Below are positions 25,493-35,594 of a DNA stretch of 64,000 nt, piece after piece. The stretch comes from Paenibacillus faecalis (lineage in GTDB: Bacteria; Bacillota; Bacilli; Paenibacillales; Paenibacillaceae). The DNA is taken from positions 4,180,269-4,244,268 of the forward strand of contig NZ_LT985747.1 in the NCBI RefSeq assembly GCF_900289175.1, read 5' to 3'. The notes under the pieces are model-generated. The model searched no databases. It saw only the letters and a list, made by a program, of their open reading frames with translations, and was not told the DNA's origin. The position numbers and the translations under genes were made by a program. Numbering within the stretch: the first letter of the stretch is position 1; every line of letters begins with the position of its first letter.

Positions 25493-26496
25493 GTAAAGAA
25501 CTTCTGACCGTAAATCATTTGAAGCAGTATTTCCCGATCAAGGGCGGTGTCTTTGGACGAACAACCAACTATGTTAAGGCGGTAGACAACATCTCTTTCA
25601 CCGTCTATGAAGGAGAAACTGTCAGTCTCGTAGGCGAATCGGGCTGCGGTAAATCTACGACAGGACGTGCCATTTTGCGATTGGATGAACCGACCTCCGG
25701 TGAAGTGATTTTTGAAGGGACAAACCTGCTTTCTCTAAATAAAAAACAAATGAATCAAAAACGAAAAGACCTTCAAATGATCTTCCAAGACCCTTATGCA
25801 TCACTTAATCCAAGGAAAACGGCAGTGCAAATCCTGGAAGAGGCGATGGAGATTCAAAAGATCGTACCCAAAGATAAACGGCGGCAAAAAGCCATTGAGC
25901 TGCTCGAAACTGTCGGCTTGTCATCTCACCAGGCCGACCGCTATCCCCATGAATTCAGCGGTGGTCAGCGGCAGCGAATCGGTATCGCCCGGGCGCTGTC
26001 TGTCAATCCGAAACTGATCATTAGCGATGAAGCGGTATCGGCCCTCGATGTTTCCATACAAGCCCAGGTGCTTAACCTGATGAAATCACTGCAACGAAAG
26101 TTCAAATTGACATACCTGTTCATTTCCCATGATCTTGGTGTCGTCCGTCACATATCCGACCGAATCATTGTCATGTACCTAGGAACGATTGTAGAGATCG
26201 CTGACAAAAAATCATTATTTCATCAACCGCGCCATCCTTACACCCGCGCTCTTCTCTCTGCAATTCCAACCCTTGATCCTGAACGAAAAACCGAACGCAT
26301 TTTGCTAAAAGGTGATGTTCCCTCACCGATCGATCCGCCAAGCGGCTGTCGGTTTCATACTCGGTGTATGTACGCAAGTCAGCGGTGCAGAATTGAAAAA
26401 CCCGAGCTGCGTCAAGTACAGGAGGGGCACGAAAGCCATCTTGCAGCCTGCCATCATATCGAGGAAATAGATAGCGGTGCGGTACTGCCGCGCTGA
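25489..26496 (+). CDS. Oligopeptide-type ABC ATPase (DppF-like)
   Basis: 335 residues from the ATG at 25489 after GGAGGTAAA, overlapping the stop of the DppD-like gene. Walker [10 protein letters not shown] near 57-65, signature [10 protein letters not shown], Walker [13 protein letters not shown] (DEA rather than DEP, usual for DppF). The C-terminal extension has the [15 protein letters not shown] Cys pattern. It forms the nucleotide-binding pair with 24479-25492. The operon ends at the terminator 26514-26548. Confidence 0.92.
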   Translation: MSKELLTVNHLKQYFPIKGGVFGRTTNYVKAVDNISFTVYEGETVSLVGESGCGKSTTGRAILRLDEPTSGEVIFEGTNLLSLNKKQMNQKRKDLQMIFQDPYASLNPRKTAVQILEEAMEIQKIVPKDKRRQKAIELLETVGLSSHQADRYPHEFSGGQRQRIGIARALSVNPKLIISDEAVSALDVSIQAQVLNLMKSLQRKFKLTYLFISHDLGVVRHISDRIIVMYLGTIVEIADKKSLFHQPRHPYTRALLSAIPTLDPERKTERILLKGDVPSPIDPPSGCRFHTRCMYASQRCRIEKPELRQVQEGHESHLAACHHIEEIDSGAVLPR

Positions 26497-26513
26497 TTGA
26501 GGAATAAGCTCAC

Positions 26514-26548
26514 AAACGAGCACCGTTGCTGAACGGTCTCGTTTTTTT
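26514..26548 (+). terminator. Terminator of the oligopeptide importer operon
   Basis: AAACGAG.ACCGTT pairs with AACGGT.CTCGTTT around a short loop, followed by a run of seven T residues. Confidence 0.88.
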
Positions 26549-26594
26549 ATTTCATATTAAAGTGTAGAAACGAACATCATAGAAAGAACGCTCA

Positions 26595-26623
26595 TTGCGG
26601 AACGTAACGGGTCACTATATAAT
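26595..26623 (+). promoter_or_regulatory. Promoter of the small ribbon-helix-helix gene pair
   Basis: TTGCGG (26595-26600) and TATAAT (26618-26623) are separated by 17 bases, about 25 bases upstream of the gene start at 26649. Confidence 0.65.
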
Positions 26624-26648
26624 TGATATAAGAATGAGGAGGTTGAAT

Positions 26649-27014
26649 ATGAACTACACCATTAATCTGTTTGGTTACAATGTCGATTGTACATTTGAGG
26701 TAGGAACGGAAGGCTTGAGCATCAAAATGTCAGAGGAAAACCAACAAGCGTTAAAACAATACCTCATCCGTGTGTTGCCTAAGTATGGGAGAGAGGCCTC
26801 TAATGATTCTTCGCTGGAAACATTAATTGAACTCGCAATAGATGCTGAGAAGACAATAGAAGGCCGCCTGGTAGAGCCAAAACTAAAGTTACCTTATGAA
26901 TTTCAGCCGGAAGTGAAAGAAAAGCTCATTGAAGCAGCTGCACTTCAAAACATGTCTGCAACTCAATTACTCATTCGCATCATTGAAAAAAAATATCAAG
27001 AAGTCATGGGATAG
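26649..27014 (+). CDS. Small protein with C-terminal ribbon-helix-helix-like domain
   Basis: 121 residues from the ATG at 26649 after GAGGAGGTTG. Residues 1-75 are an unrecognised mixed domain. Residues about 76-121 (a KLKLPYEF strand, then two helices with EAAALQNMSATQLLIRIIEKKY) are strikingly like the whole 57-residue protein encoded next at 27027. The strand followed by two amphipathic helices resembles ribbon-helix-helix (CopG/Arc-type) DNA-binding folds. The two genes share a promoter and are 12 bases apart. They may be a regulator and co-regulator, or the antitoxin side of a small system. No toxin motif is visible nearby. Confidence 0.6.
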   Translation: MNYTINLFGYNVDCTFEVGTEGLSIKMSEENQQALKQYLIRVLPKYGREASNDSSLETLIELAIDAEKTIEGRLVEPKLKLPYEFQPEVKEKLIEAAALQNMSATQLLIRIIEKKYQEVMG

Positions 27015-27026
27015 GAGGGACATTCG

Positions 27027-27200
27027 TTGGCATACGGTAATAAAGTAAAATTTCACTATGATGTACCAGCCTACATTAAAAAGCAACTTGCTGAAGCTGC
27101 AAAGAAATTGAACATGACAGCGACAGAACTTCTAACAAGAACCATTGAAGAAGAATACGAACGCGTTATTAATGAGAAAAAACAAAAATCAGATCGTTGA
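27027..27200 (+). CDS. 57-residue ribbon-helix-helix-like protein, paralogue of the preceding C-terminal domain
   Basis: TTG start at 27027, following TAGGAGGG, which overlaps the preceding stop. The protein is 57 residues: a basic strand (KVKFHYDVP), helix 1 (YIKKQLAEAAKKL), a turn NMTAT and helix 2 (ELLTRTIEEEYERVI), then a Lys-rich end. It aligns with residues 76-121 of the upstream protein at about every second position, so one probably arose from the other. The layout fits a dimeric ribbon-helix-helix DNA-binding protein. Its last 12 bases overlap the end of the convergent gene at 27189. Confidence 0.65.
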   Translation: MAYGNKVKFHYDVPAYIKKQLAEAAKKLNMTATELLTRTIEEEYERVINEKKQKSDR

Positions 27201-27479
27201 GGAAGCGAGCTGCGCAAAAGCTTGTATTTGCTCCAAAAATAAACTTTGGTAATGGTATTCATTGCCGATTTTTTCGTATACAAAAAGATGACATAAATTA
27301 TAAGATTCATCTTGATTAAGCTCAATAAGATAAACATACAGCGTAGGAGATTTATCATCTAATTTAACATAAAACTTGGAGGTCATACTTGCCTCTAGTA
27401 ACTCAGCGATATGATGCTGCATTTCAGACGGGATTATAGAAAGATCAATGGGACAAGCGTGACCTTCATGGATCGTCAT
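27189..27479 (-). CDS. 96-residue protein of unknown function, convergent with the ribbon-helix-helix pair
   Basis: ATG at 27479, ten bases after AAAGGAGG. The protein is acidic, with no signal peptide or membrane helix. A central part alternates in beta-strand fashion (KFYVKLDDKSPTLYVYLIEL) and the end is a helix. No family was recognised. Coding support comes from the ribosome binding site and protein-like composition. The stop lies inside the last codons of 27027-27200 on the other strand, so the genes overlap tail to tail by 12 bases. Confidence 0.6.
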   Translation of the reverse strand: MTIHEGHACPIDLSIIPSEMQHHIAELLEASMTSKFYVKLDDKSPTLYVYLIELNQDESYNLCHLFVYEKIGNEYHYQSLFLEQIQAFAQLASSTI

Positions 27480-27685
27480 AAGATACCATACCTCCTTTAT
27501 TGCATTTATACTAAGTACCATGTTATCCCATTATACCAAACATGCGTTCGTAAGTTAAGAGGAATTCTCTATATAATAAATTTCTATATAGTAAATTTAA
27601 GAGTTGATTTTCTTTAACAGGATAAAGCATGATTTTTGATTTTATACTAAACTTTATCTTTTACAAAATGGACCTTATAGACGCA

Positions 27686-27736
27686 AGCAGGCCACCCAAG
27701 ATTAAAATAAATCTTCGGGTGGCCTGCTTCTATTTT
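27686..27736. terminator. Terminator after the amylopullulanase gene (both directions possible)
   Basis: AGCAGGCCACCCAAGATT (27686-27703) pairs with AATCTTCGGGTGGCCTGCT (27710-27728), a long stem with one mismatch. The forward side is followed by TCTATTTTTT. The reverse side has only a weak T-run but is positioned to end the amylopullulanase transcript. Confidence 0.75.
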
Positions 27737-27762
27737 TTATTGGTAATTCCTCATTTCAGTTC

Positions 27763-30700
27763 TCATTGAAGCTGATTCAGCAAATTCAGCATGGCCTGTG
27801 CACTTTCTGCCCGGGTTGCCGCTGCCTTAGGTGCAAATGTACCGTTCGCATGCCCTTTCATCAAGCCCAAGGTTAAAACTTTGTTCACCTTTGGGGCTGC
27901 CCAAGCTGAAATTTGATCTTTGTCCTTAAATATAGGTACGCCCGCTGAAGTGGAACTATCCCCCTTCAACTCGTAAGCGCGCAGGAGCATTACGGCCATT
28001 TCTTCACGCGTGATCACGGCATTCGGTGCAAAAACATTCTTGCCTTTACCGCTCACCAGCCCATGATGATGAGCTGCTGCCACTGCCGATGCGTACCAGG
28101 CTTTGCTGTCCACATCTTTAAATGCCGCATTTCCTTGACCTTCATCATCCAGATTCAAGGCCCGAACTAGCATCGCTGCAAACTGTGCCCGTGTCAGCTG
28201 TTGATCAGGGCTAAACAACGCATCGCTTGTGCCCATCACAATCTGTTTGGCTGCAAGCTCTTTTACTGCATTTTCAGACCAGTGACCTGAAAGATCAGCA
28301 AACGATTTATTGTATTCCAATACAGCATACTTACCAAAATGGCTAATCTCTGCAATCAGCTCTCCATCCTCAAGCTTGCCACCGGCGTAATCGAGCTTGC
28401 CTTGATCGGATAAGGCGTAGATTCCTGCCAATTTCCGATTGACTCCGGTATCAACCGCAAAACGAAGTATTACAGGTGCTGTAACATGATCCAGCTTATG
28501 CACCGTGCCGTCCTTCATTTGTACGGAAAGATCGAAATCGTACATTTGGCTTCCAAGCTTCAGCTTCGCGTTCTCGGAAGCCCCTGCTTTACTGACGAGA
28601 GATGACGCTGTCTCCCTCGGAATTTCTTTCAGCTTGAATGAAAATACTGCAGCCTTCGCTTGATCTGCTGGCACCCGTTTCCCCAATTCCTTAAGCCATG
28701 ACGAAGGCAGCTGTACGGTCAAGCCGTCTCGTTTCAGTTCAAGCGGTTTAGAACCGAGTATATCTCCGGCTTTCACCGGAATCAGAACTTCCTGATCTTT
28801 GGCTCCAAGCTCAATCGTCACTTGGCCGCTGCGAAGCGATTGTTCACTAATGATGATTTGACCGGTATTCGGCTTCGTTCCCGGAACGGTTGAATCGCCA
28901 GGAACGACCGGAGCGGTCGATGAGCCGCTATCGGCTCCATCATTTTCAGTACCTTTATCCGGAATTTCTTCTTTGTCGTTTCCATTCTCTTCACTACCGT
29001 CATCATTTCCGTCGGTTTCCGATGGAACCGCAGCCAGAATAACCGTTCCTCCATCAGACATGCTTGGCAGAGTTATTGTCACCTTCTGGTCACTGGATAC
29101 GTCATATACCGTTCCACTGTACAAATCTTTAACGCTGCTACCCGCCGCAAATGGAACGGACAAAGTAACCTGTTTCTCTTCCTTCTTCACATGGATAGCA
29201 GTAACGATATGCTCACCTTTATATTCCTTGTCAAATGCGATGTAACCATCAGCATCAGATGCTGCAATCGAGGTGCGTTTACCTTTAGAGAACACTTTCG
29301 AGTGATCGGCACGAATATTCAGCAGTTTTTGATAATGCGTCAGCAGCTTCTTCTCTGCCTCCAACTGATCCCAAGGCATATCTCCCCGGTTCTCGCTTAA
29401 TTCGCCCTTGCTCATATCTCCCGCATTTTTGCCGGAACGCCCAAGCTCCTCACCGTAATAAATAACCGGCTGGCCTTTAGACGTAATCTGCAGAGCTGCC
29501 GCAGCCATCAGCTTCGCTTTATCTCCACCTACATAATGGGACAAGAAACCATCCTCATCATGACTACTCAGAAATTGTCCCATCATTTTAGTGTTGTCGA
29601 GTTTCGCTTCACGATCAGCAAGATAAGCTTCAACCGATTCCACATTGCCGTTTACAAATTCCTTGGCCTTCTCTTTAAAACCAAAATCGAGCAAGCTGTC
29701 CATTTGGCCGCTTTGTAGGGTTCCTCCATCTTGATCCACGGTAGCGCCAAAGTATTCCCCGATCATTTTGAAGTCCGGATTGATCTTCGTCAGTTCATTT
29801 TTAAACGCCTTCCAGGTCGTTTCATCTACGTGCTTAACTGTATCAACGCGGAAGTAATCAATCGTATCTCCCCGATCTGTTCTGGCACGCTCCAGCCATC
29901 CGGCCTGCCAGTCGATAATCTGCTTTCGAACGTCCGGATTTTCGGTCATGAAATCAGGAAGCCCGGCCAGATCACCTTTTACAGGATCTACATCCGAAGA
30001 GAGTCCGTCTGTCCGTAGCATATTGGAAAAACGGTCCTTATCCTGCTGCGTGATGCCAGGCGCGTTGTCCCCCGGCTTTAGACCATATCCCGTGTGATTC
30101 AGAACGACATCAACCATGATTTTGATGCCTCTGTCATGCGCCTTGTCGATCAGCTCTTTAAAGGTATCCAAATCACCCAAATGTTCATCGATCTTCGTAA
30201 AGTCCTTGGCCCAATATCCGTGATAACCATACTGCTTACCGTTGAACGAAGCACCCTGGTTGAAGTCAATATTATCAACAATCGGTGTAATCCAAAGCGT
30301 ATTCACGCCTAAATCCTCAATGTAATCAAGCTTGTCAATGAGACCTCTGAAATCCCCTCCGTGATAAGCTTCCAAATGGCTTTTGTCTGCATCCGCATTG
30401 TTGGATGGATCACCATCCATAAAACGGTCGGTAAGCACAAAATAAATCCGCGCCTCATCCCAGTCAAAATCGAGCTTGCCCGCAGAGGTTCTCGGCTTCA
30501 CGGTTAATGTCACTTCCCCGGTATGTCTGTTGCCATACTCGTCTACGAGGGTGACCGGAATCTGTTTCCGGCCTGCCGTTACCGTGTCCTTCACTGCAAT
30601 CGTTTGCTCAAACAGCTCCGGATCGAGCTTCACTTTAGCCGGACCTCCCACTTCCGTCAGGTCCATATAAGCTTCCTTATAGGCAACAGGCTCAGAGGAA

Positions 30701-33700
30701 GTAACGTTAAGCTTCAATACTGCATTTTCGTTATAACTAATAGAGCTTGGGCTCACCGCTGCCCCTAACTTAACTGTGGGCTTAAGGTAGGTAACCTGTG
30801 ATTTGCCGTCCACTGTATTTTTCGGATCGGTCACTTCTTTAGTCGTCCCATTATAGGTCACAACAAAGGAATACTCGTAAGTGCCTGGGGCAACCCCTTT
30901 CAGCGTATAGCTGAACCATTCCTTATCAGGAACGTAGCTCATCTTCTCCAATTTTCCGTCGATGTTAAGCTTAACATCGGTGAGCGTATCCATCTGCCCG
31001 TCGCGGAACAGTCGATCGTCCCGATATAAAAATGTGATGTTGCCGTCCTCAAGAACAGGGCCCGAAATGCTTGGCAAAATGTCTATCGCATGAACCATGC
31101 TCGTTACGTTTACTTTTGTGACAGCTTCTCCAGGCGTAAGCAGAATTACCCGATCAGCCGGGATATCCTGCTTGGCTGTACTCCAATCCTCCCCTTTGCG
31201 AAGGACAAAACCGACACTGGTCGTTTCAGGAGCCACTTCAATCAAAGCGGTAGCCACACCATTTTCAAACTGGGTAAAATCGATCCTATCGTTCTTCACT
31301 CCCGTGTTCCAAACCCACAAGTTCCAATCCTTATAATCCTGATCCGGACGGAGATAGTTAAACTGGACATATCGTTTGTCATCTACCGGATCAACCGTGA
31401 CGGTAACCGTAATCTTCTGCTCGAAGCCACCATAAGAAACGGTAATAACGGCCTTTCCTTCCGCAACTCCCTTCACCAAACCTGCTGCAGTTACGCTTAC
31501 AACCTCTGTATTGCTCGAAACGTAAGTTGCATTCTTCGTTACATTTCGTTTGCTGCCGTCATTATAACCGGCCTGAACGGTTGTCTGATGTGTTGTCCCC
31601 GTCTGCAGTGCATAGCTGTCTTTATCTACGGACAAGGAATTCTGTACGGCAGCCGCCGCGTCCATTTTAATAACAACCGCCGTCAAAGGCTCAAGTGTAA
31701 TCGACTGAGAAGTTAAGGTGAACCCGGATTCGTTCTTCACCTCCGTGGCGCCCGCTTCGTCATGATCAACCAGAACTAAACCGGAGGTCAGATTTTCGTT
31801 TAGCGTCAAGGTTCTTTCTTTCGTATCCGCATTTACAAATACATAATAATGGCCTGTTCCATCCGTAGCTTTGTTTTTGTACGCGATCACCAGGTCCTGA
31901 GCCTGCACTTCAGGGATTGGCAAAAGCGTCACATTGCTATCTACAAGCGATTGATCACCCAATCGGAACGCATCGGTCGATTTTCTTAATTCAATTAACC
32001 CGGTTGTATATTCTCGCGTCTTGTTGTTCTCCGGATATTTCGTTTCATTGGTTGCTTTTTCCCAATCAAACTTATTGATCGCATCCGATGAGTCATAGGA
32101 GTCATGAATAAAGTAACCGAAGCTCTTTCCTGTCTCATCCTTTAATTCATGGTACTTCTGCTCTGGTGTGCCTTGACCGAACCACTGTTTCGTCCGGCCA
32201 TATTCCTGTCCTGCATGAAGGAATGCCGTACCTTGCGAGGTCAGTGTGAGCAGGTTGCCAAGACGGATACGTTGATGAATCTCCCGATCATTGGCCGCAA
32301 TCGAAGGGTCCTTCTTGATCGACTGGGCAATGATATCGTACAGCGGCAGGTTGTCATGGGCTTCAATATATTGAACCATGTCACCCGGGTCATCTTCTTT
32401 CGTGTTTCCAGGCTGTGCCTTGATATTGTTAAAAATCGTCTGGATGTCGCGCTTGCCGCCGGTAATGAATCGCGGCTCGCCTTCGTTTCCGAATCCGGAT
32501 TTTAATTCGTTACGGAATTCATCGGAAAACACGCCCACGTCATCCGTTTGATCCATCCAGTTTTGGTCCGCGCCTTTGCCCGCTAAGGAAGGGTCCGACA
32601 GATGCCCGCCGAATGTTACCCACCCTTCACCAATGAACAGGGCATTCGGATTGATGGCGGCGGCTGCATCGTAAGCGTTCTGTACCGATTCATAGGTGGC
32701 ATCCCCCATCATGTCCCAGCGCATACCATCGATTTTATATTCTTCAAACCAGTATTTAACGGAATCGATCATCAGCTTCTCGGCCATTTTACGGTTGGTT
32801 GCCAAATTGTTGCCAAAGCCTCCAATGAAATTGCCGTTGGCATCCTGAAAAGCATAATAATTAGGCACGATATCATTCAGGAAATCAGCCTTTGCCATAT
32901 GCGTGTACACAACGTCCAAAATAACGCCCATTCCCGCTTCGTGTATCGCATCAATCATTGCCTTCAGCTCTTTAATTCGAAGCTCCGGATCTTTAGGATT
33001 TTCGGAATAAGCACCATCTGGCGAGAAGTAGCTGTGCGGGTCGTAACCCCAATTGTATTCATTGTTTTGTGCCGAATACTCCAGCTCTCTTTCCTTCATC
33101 ACCGCTTCATCACCGTAATACCATGCCATGACAGGAAGAAGCTGAATATGCGTGACGCCGAGGGATTTAATATAATCGAGCTTCTCCTTGAAAGCATCGT
33201 AGGACCCCCAGGTCGCATGATTGAGATCATCTTCAATTGAAGGATCAGACGTAAAATCCCTCACATGAATCTCCCAAATGATTGCGTCTTCCCTCTTCTC
33301 ATAACCTGGAATGTCCGCAAAATCATAGCTGGCTGGATTCGTCTGACTCAGATCCACGATGGCAGCCTTGCCAACGGTATCCCCGTCCGGTTCAGGCTCG
33401 CCCTTCGTATTGACCCTGAATTCGGCCATAGATTTGGCATACGGGTCCAGCACTGTTTTGGTCACCCCGTTATGGGTCACTTCATATTGATAAAAATAGC
33501 CTCTAAAATCCGGAACCCCGAGGTCTCCCGGCTTCAATTGAACCGACCAGACCCCTTTCTCTCCTTGAACCAGGTCAACACTTCCGATCAGCTGAACTGC
33601 ATCATCTTTGCTGTATACGTTCACGGATACGGCGGTTGCCGTCGGCGCCCACAGCTTTAATTGCGCTCCGCCAGCTTGATAAGTCGCACCGAGATCATCA

Positions 33701-35412
33701 CCGTCATAGTAATACATCTCATCGATCATTCTCCAACCGGTGGAGGCAGCTACTGTTTTTCCGGCGTACGTTACCTTTAAAGGCAACGCTTCCAAATTGA
33801 ACGGTGCAGCTAACTCAACGGTTGTTTTCCCGGTTATTTCAGCATGGTTGATGACGACTTCATTGCCGTCTTTATCCTTAATCTTAAGTCCTTTCTTGAG
33901 TGAATCCGCTTCCAACCCATCTGTCATCGTAAACCCGAGCTGGATTTTCCCAGGAGATAATATTTCGGCTGAGACAAGTCCTGTCGACACTTCTCCGAAC
34001 GGGGATACGTAGACGGTGTCATCTCCCTCTTTAATAAACAGATGCTTAAACCGATCAACAAGGGCAAAGCCTTTGTCACCGCCATCCTTACCAGCATCAC
34101 CCTTGGACGGATCGAGCACTAAGAAGTTCAGCTTCTGGGCGTCAGGTTTCATCGGAATGTCTACATAGGCTCCATAGCGGTCTTCCTGCCCTGCCGGGAA
34201 CATCGTAGCATCTTCTGGCCATTCACCGGATGGAGTTGCAACGTCATCACCCCATAGCCATAAGCCATATGCATCATAGTTCTGATCCTGTCTTTGATAG
34301 TGAATGCGCACGGTATCTGCTGGAAGCTCAGCCGGCTCGAAATTGTAAACCGTGTCAGAGCCTTCCTTTAGCCATACTTCGTTCATTTCGGGTGAAACGA
34401 TAGCGAAGTTTTTGTCGCCGCCGTCTTTATTGCCGCTAACGCGGTCCACGACGACCAAACCGACCTTCTGTGCTCCCGCCTTCAGCGGTATATCTACAAA
34501 TGCGCCATAGCTGTCAACCTGCCCATTCGGGAAAGGGGTTGCGCCGTTCGGCCAGTTTGTGGACGGATCTTCCACATCATTAAAAGTCCATAATCCCATA
34601 TTGGTATAGTTGTTGTCGGTCCGTTGGTAGTGAACTCGCAGATGATTCGCAGGCACCGGATCAGCGGGGTCTACGGGATCAGCAAGCATTGTATAATCCG
34701 CCTCTACGCTGTTATCCTTCGCATAGTACCTAAAAGTCACCTGCGATTTTTGCGGAAGTTCAAGCGTTTCTCTGGACGGCGGATATACTTCACTATCACT
34801 TCCGTCACCCAAAGCGATCTGGTACTCATGTTTTCCATCATAAATATCGGCCGTTACTGAATACACATTGTCATAATCATGATCCTGCATGATCAACTTC
34901 GCATCTGCAGCCGACCAGTCAGCAGCTTCACCGATGACGGATTGGAAACTACCGATCACTCTTGGCAGTTTATCTGCTGGCATCGACGTGTAATATGTAG
35001 AATCCGCAATCTTGTGCGTAAGATGATGATAGTAGAACGTCACCACAGTTTCCTGATCGAGCGTAATTTTAATATTTCCGTCCTGCTGAGCCCCATCCTG
35101 ATTCGTGTAATTGGCGAATCCGTAACTTTCATCCCAGGAACCGTTTATCGCTACCTTGTACTGATATGTTCCAGGTGGCAAAGTCCTGGTTAATCGGTAC
35201 TCGCCATTACCCATATCTGTCATGGTTGTAGCTTCTGATGCTGGGTCCCACTCTTCTCCTCCAAATTTCGTCTGCAGGTCACCAACTAACACAACCTTGG
35301 TTGGTGGAGCATTGGCATCTGCCTGTACAGGAGGAATACCGAGCATGGATAATACGAGTGAGATTATTACAATGATAGACCAGGTTCTCTTGCTAGCTGC
35401 GCTCATTCTCAT
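27763..35412 (-). CDS. SLH-anchored bifunctional amylopullulanase (pullulanase plus alpha-amylase)
   Basis: 2549 residues from the ATG at 35412 after GAAGGAGG; the frame runs 19 codons further. Order: signal peptide (1-31); two X25-type starch-binding modules (about 34-130 and 149-245); two CBM41 modules (about 254-362 and 364-475); a CBM48-type region (about 566-680). A GH13 pullulanase follows with YNWGYDP near 785, nucleophile Asp in RWDMMG near 895, acid/base Glu in GEGW near 926 and EAHDN near 1017. Next come a Big2 domain (about 1256-1335), a third CBM41 (about 1345-1430) and a GH13 alpha-amylase (about 1645-2010: DVVLNH, RVDTVKH, GEYFG, SSHDED). An acidic linker near 2130, a beta-rich region and three SLH repeats (about 2369-2549) end it. 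It would cleave alpha-1,6 and alpha-1,4 bonds of starch at the cell wall. Two cre sites precede it. Confidence 0.93.
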   Translation of the reverse strand: MRMSAASKRTWSIIVIISLVLSMLGIPPVQADANAPPTKVVLVGDLQTKFGGEEWDPASEATTMTDMGNGEYRLTRTLPPGTYQYKVAINGSWDESYGFANYTNQDGAQQDGNIKITLDQETVVTFYYHHLTHKIADSTYYTSMPADKLPRVIGSFQSVIGEAADWSAADAKLIMQDHDYDNVYSVTADIYDGKHEYQIALGDGSDSEVYPPSRETLELPQKSQVTFRYYAKDNSVEADYTMLADPVDPADPVPANHLRVHYQRTDNNYTNMGLWTFNDVEDPSTNWPNGATPFPNGQVDSYGAFVDIPLKAGAQKVGLVVVDRVSGNKDGGDKNFAIVSPEMNEVWLKEGSDTVYNFEPAELPADTVRIHYQRQDQNYDAYGLWLWGDDVATPSGEWPEDATMFPAGQEDRYGAYVDIPMKPDAQKLNFLVLDPSKGDAGKDGGDKGFALVDRFKHLFIKEGDDTVYVSPFGEVSTGLVSAEILSPGKIQLGFTMTDGLEADSLKKGLKIKDKDGNEVVINHAEITGKTTVELAAPFNLEALPLKVTYAGKTVAASTGWRMIDEMYYYDGDDLGATYQAGGAQLKLWAPTATAVSVNVYSKDDAVQLIGSVDLVQGEKGVWSVQLKPGDLGVPDFRGYFYQYEVTHNGVTKTVLDPYAKSMAEFRVNTKGEPEPDGDTVGKAAIVDLSQTNPASYDFADIPGYEKREDAIIWEIHVRDFTSDPSIEDDLNHATWGSYDAFKEKLDYIKSLGVTHIQLLPVMAWYYGDEAVMKERELEYSAQNNEYNWGYDPHSYFSPDGAYSENPKDPELRIKELKAMIDAIHEAGMGVILDVVYTHMAKADFLNDIVPNYYAFQDANGNFIGGFGNNLATNRKMAEKLMIDSVKYWFEEYKIDGMRWDMMGDATYESVQNAYDAAAAINPNALFIGEGWVTFGGHLSDPSLAGKGADQNWMDQTDDVGVFSDEFRNELKSGFGNEGEPRFITGGKRDIQTIFNNIKAQPGNTKEDDPGDMVQYIEAHDNLPLYDIIAQSIKKDPSIAANDREIHQRIRLGNLLTLTSQGTAFLHAGQEYGRTKQWFGQGTPEQKYHELKDETGKSFGYFIHDSYDSSDAINKFDWEKATNETKYPENNKTREYTTGLIELRKSTDAFRLGDQSLVDSNVTLLPIPEVQAQDLVIAYKNKATDGTGHYYVFVNADTKERTLTLNENLTSGLVLVDHDEAGATEVKNESGFTLTSQSITLEPLTAVVIKMDAAAAVQNSLSVDKDSYALQTGTTHQTTVQAGYNDGSKRNVTKNATYVSSNTEVVSVTAAGLVKGVAEGKAVITVSYGGFEQKITVTVTVDPVDDKRYVQFNYLRPDQDYKDWNLWVWNTGVKNDRIDFTQFENGVATALIEVAPETTSVGFVLRKGEDWSTAKQDIPADRVILLTPGEAVTKVNVTSMVHAIDILPSISGPVLEDGNITFLYRDDRLFRDGQMDTLTDVKLNIDGKLEKMSYVPDKEWFSYTLKGVAPGTYEYSFVVTYNGTTKEVTDPKNTVDGKSQVTYLKPTVKLGAAVSPSSISYNENAVLKLNVTSSEPVAYKEAYMDLTEVGGPAKVKLDPELFEQTIAVKDTVTAGRKQIPVTLVDEYGNRHTGEVTLTVKPRTSAGKLDFDWDEARIYFVLTDRFMDGDPSNNADADKSHLEAYHGGDFRGLIDKLDYIEDLGVNTLWITPIVDNIDFNQGASFNGKQYGYHGYWAKDFTKIDEHLGDLDTFKELIDKAHDRGIKIMVDVVLNHTGYGLKPGDNAPGITQQDKDRFSNMLRTDGLSSDVDPVKGDLAGLPDFMTENPDVRKQIIDWQAGWLERARTDRGDTIDYFRVDTVKHVDETTWKAFKNELTKINPDFKMIGEYFGATVDQDGGTLQSGQMDSLLDFGFKEKAKEFVNGNVESVEAYLADREAKLDNTKMMGQFLSSHDEDGFLSHYVGGDKAKLMAAAALQITSKGQPVIYYGEELGRSGKNAGDMSKGELSENRGDMPWDQLEAEKKLLTHYQKLLNIRADHSKVFSKGKRTSIAASDADGYIAFDKEYKGEHIVTAIHVKKEEKQVTLSVPFAAGSSVKDLYSGTVYDVSSDQKVTITLPSMSDGGTVILAAVPSETDGNDDGSEENGNDKEEIPDKGTENDGADSGSSTAPVVPGDSTVPGTKPNTGQIIISEQSLRSGQVTIELGAKDQEVLIPVKAGDILGSKPLELKRDGLTVQLPSSWLKELGKRVPADQAKAAVFSFKLKEIPRETASSLVSKAGASENAKLKLGSQMYDFDLSVQMKDGTVHKLDHVTAPVILRFAVDTGVNRKLAGIYALSDQGKLDYAGGKLEDGELIAEISHFGKYAVLEYNKSFADLSGHWSENAVKELAAKQIVMGTSDALFSPDQQLTRAQFAAMLVRALNLDDEGQGNAAFKDVDSKAWYASAVAAAHHHGLVSGKGKNVFAPNAVITREEMAVMLLRAYELKGDSSTSAGVPIFKDKDQISAWAAPKVNKVLTLGLMKGHANGTFAPKAAATRAESAQAMLNLLNQLQ

Positions 35413-35464
35413 TACAGCGGAGCCTCCTTCAATGATTAGTAGTTTCTTTGTGACGCCCCTTCCA

Positions 35465-35478
35465 TGCAAACGCTTGCA
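35465..35478 (-). promoter_or_regulatory. cre-like site 1 (CcpA or LacI-family operator)
   Basis: TGCAAACGCTTGCA matches the catabolite-responsive element pattern with the central CG and flanking TG/CA. It lies about 55 bases upstream of the start codon, where it could block transcription. Confidence 0.7.
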
Positions 35479-35515
35479 TAAAATGGAGTAAGTTTTAACG
35501 GAAATAATGATATAT

Positions 35516-35541
35516 ATGACATTTTTTATGAGTTATGTCAT
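35516..35541. promoter_or_regulatory. Inverted repeat between the two cre-like sites
   Basis: ATGACAT (35516-35522) is inverted as ATGTCAT (35535-35541) with a 12-base AT-rich spacer. Likely a regulator site; the protein is unknown. Confidence 0.35.
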
Positions 35542-35580
35542 CTAATCCGTTAAAACAGCAAATAATAATAGCAATTTCGA

Positions 35581-35594
35581 TGTAAACGTTTGCA
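35581..35594 (-). promoter_or_regulatory. cre-like site 2 (CcpA)
   Basis: TGTAAACGTTTGCA is an almost perfect cre consensus (TGTAANCGNTNNCA). Together with site 1 it indicates glucose repression and possibly control by a LacI-family maltose regulator. Confidence 0.75.
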
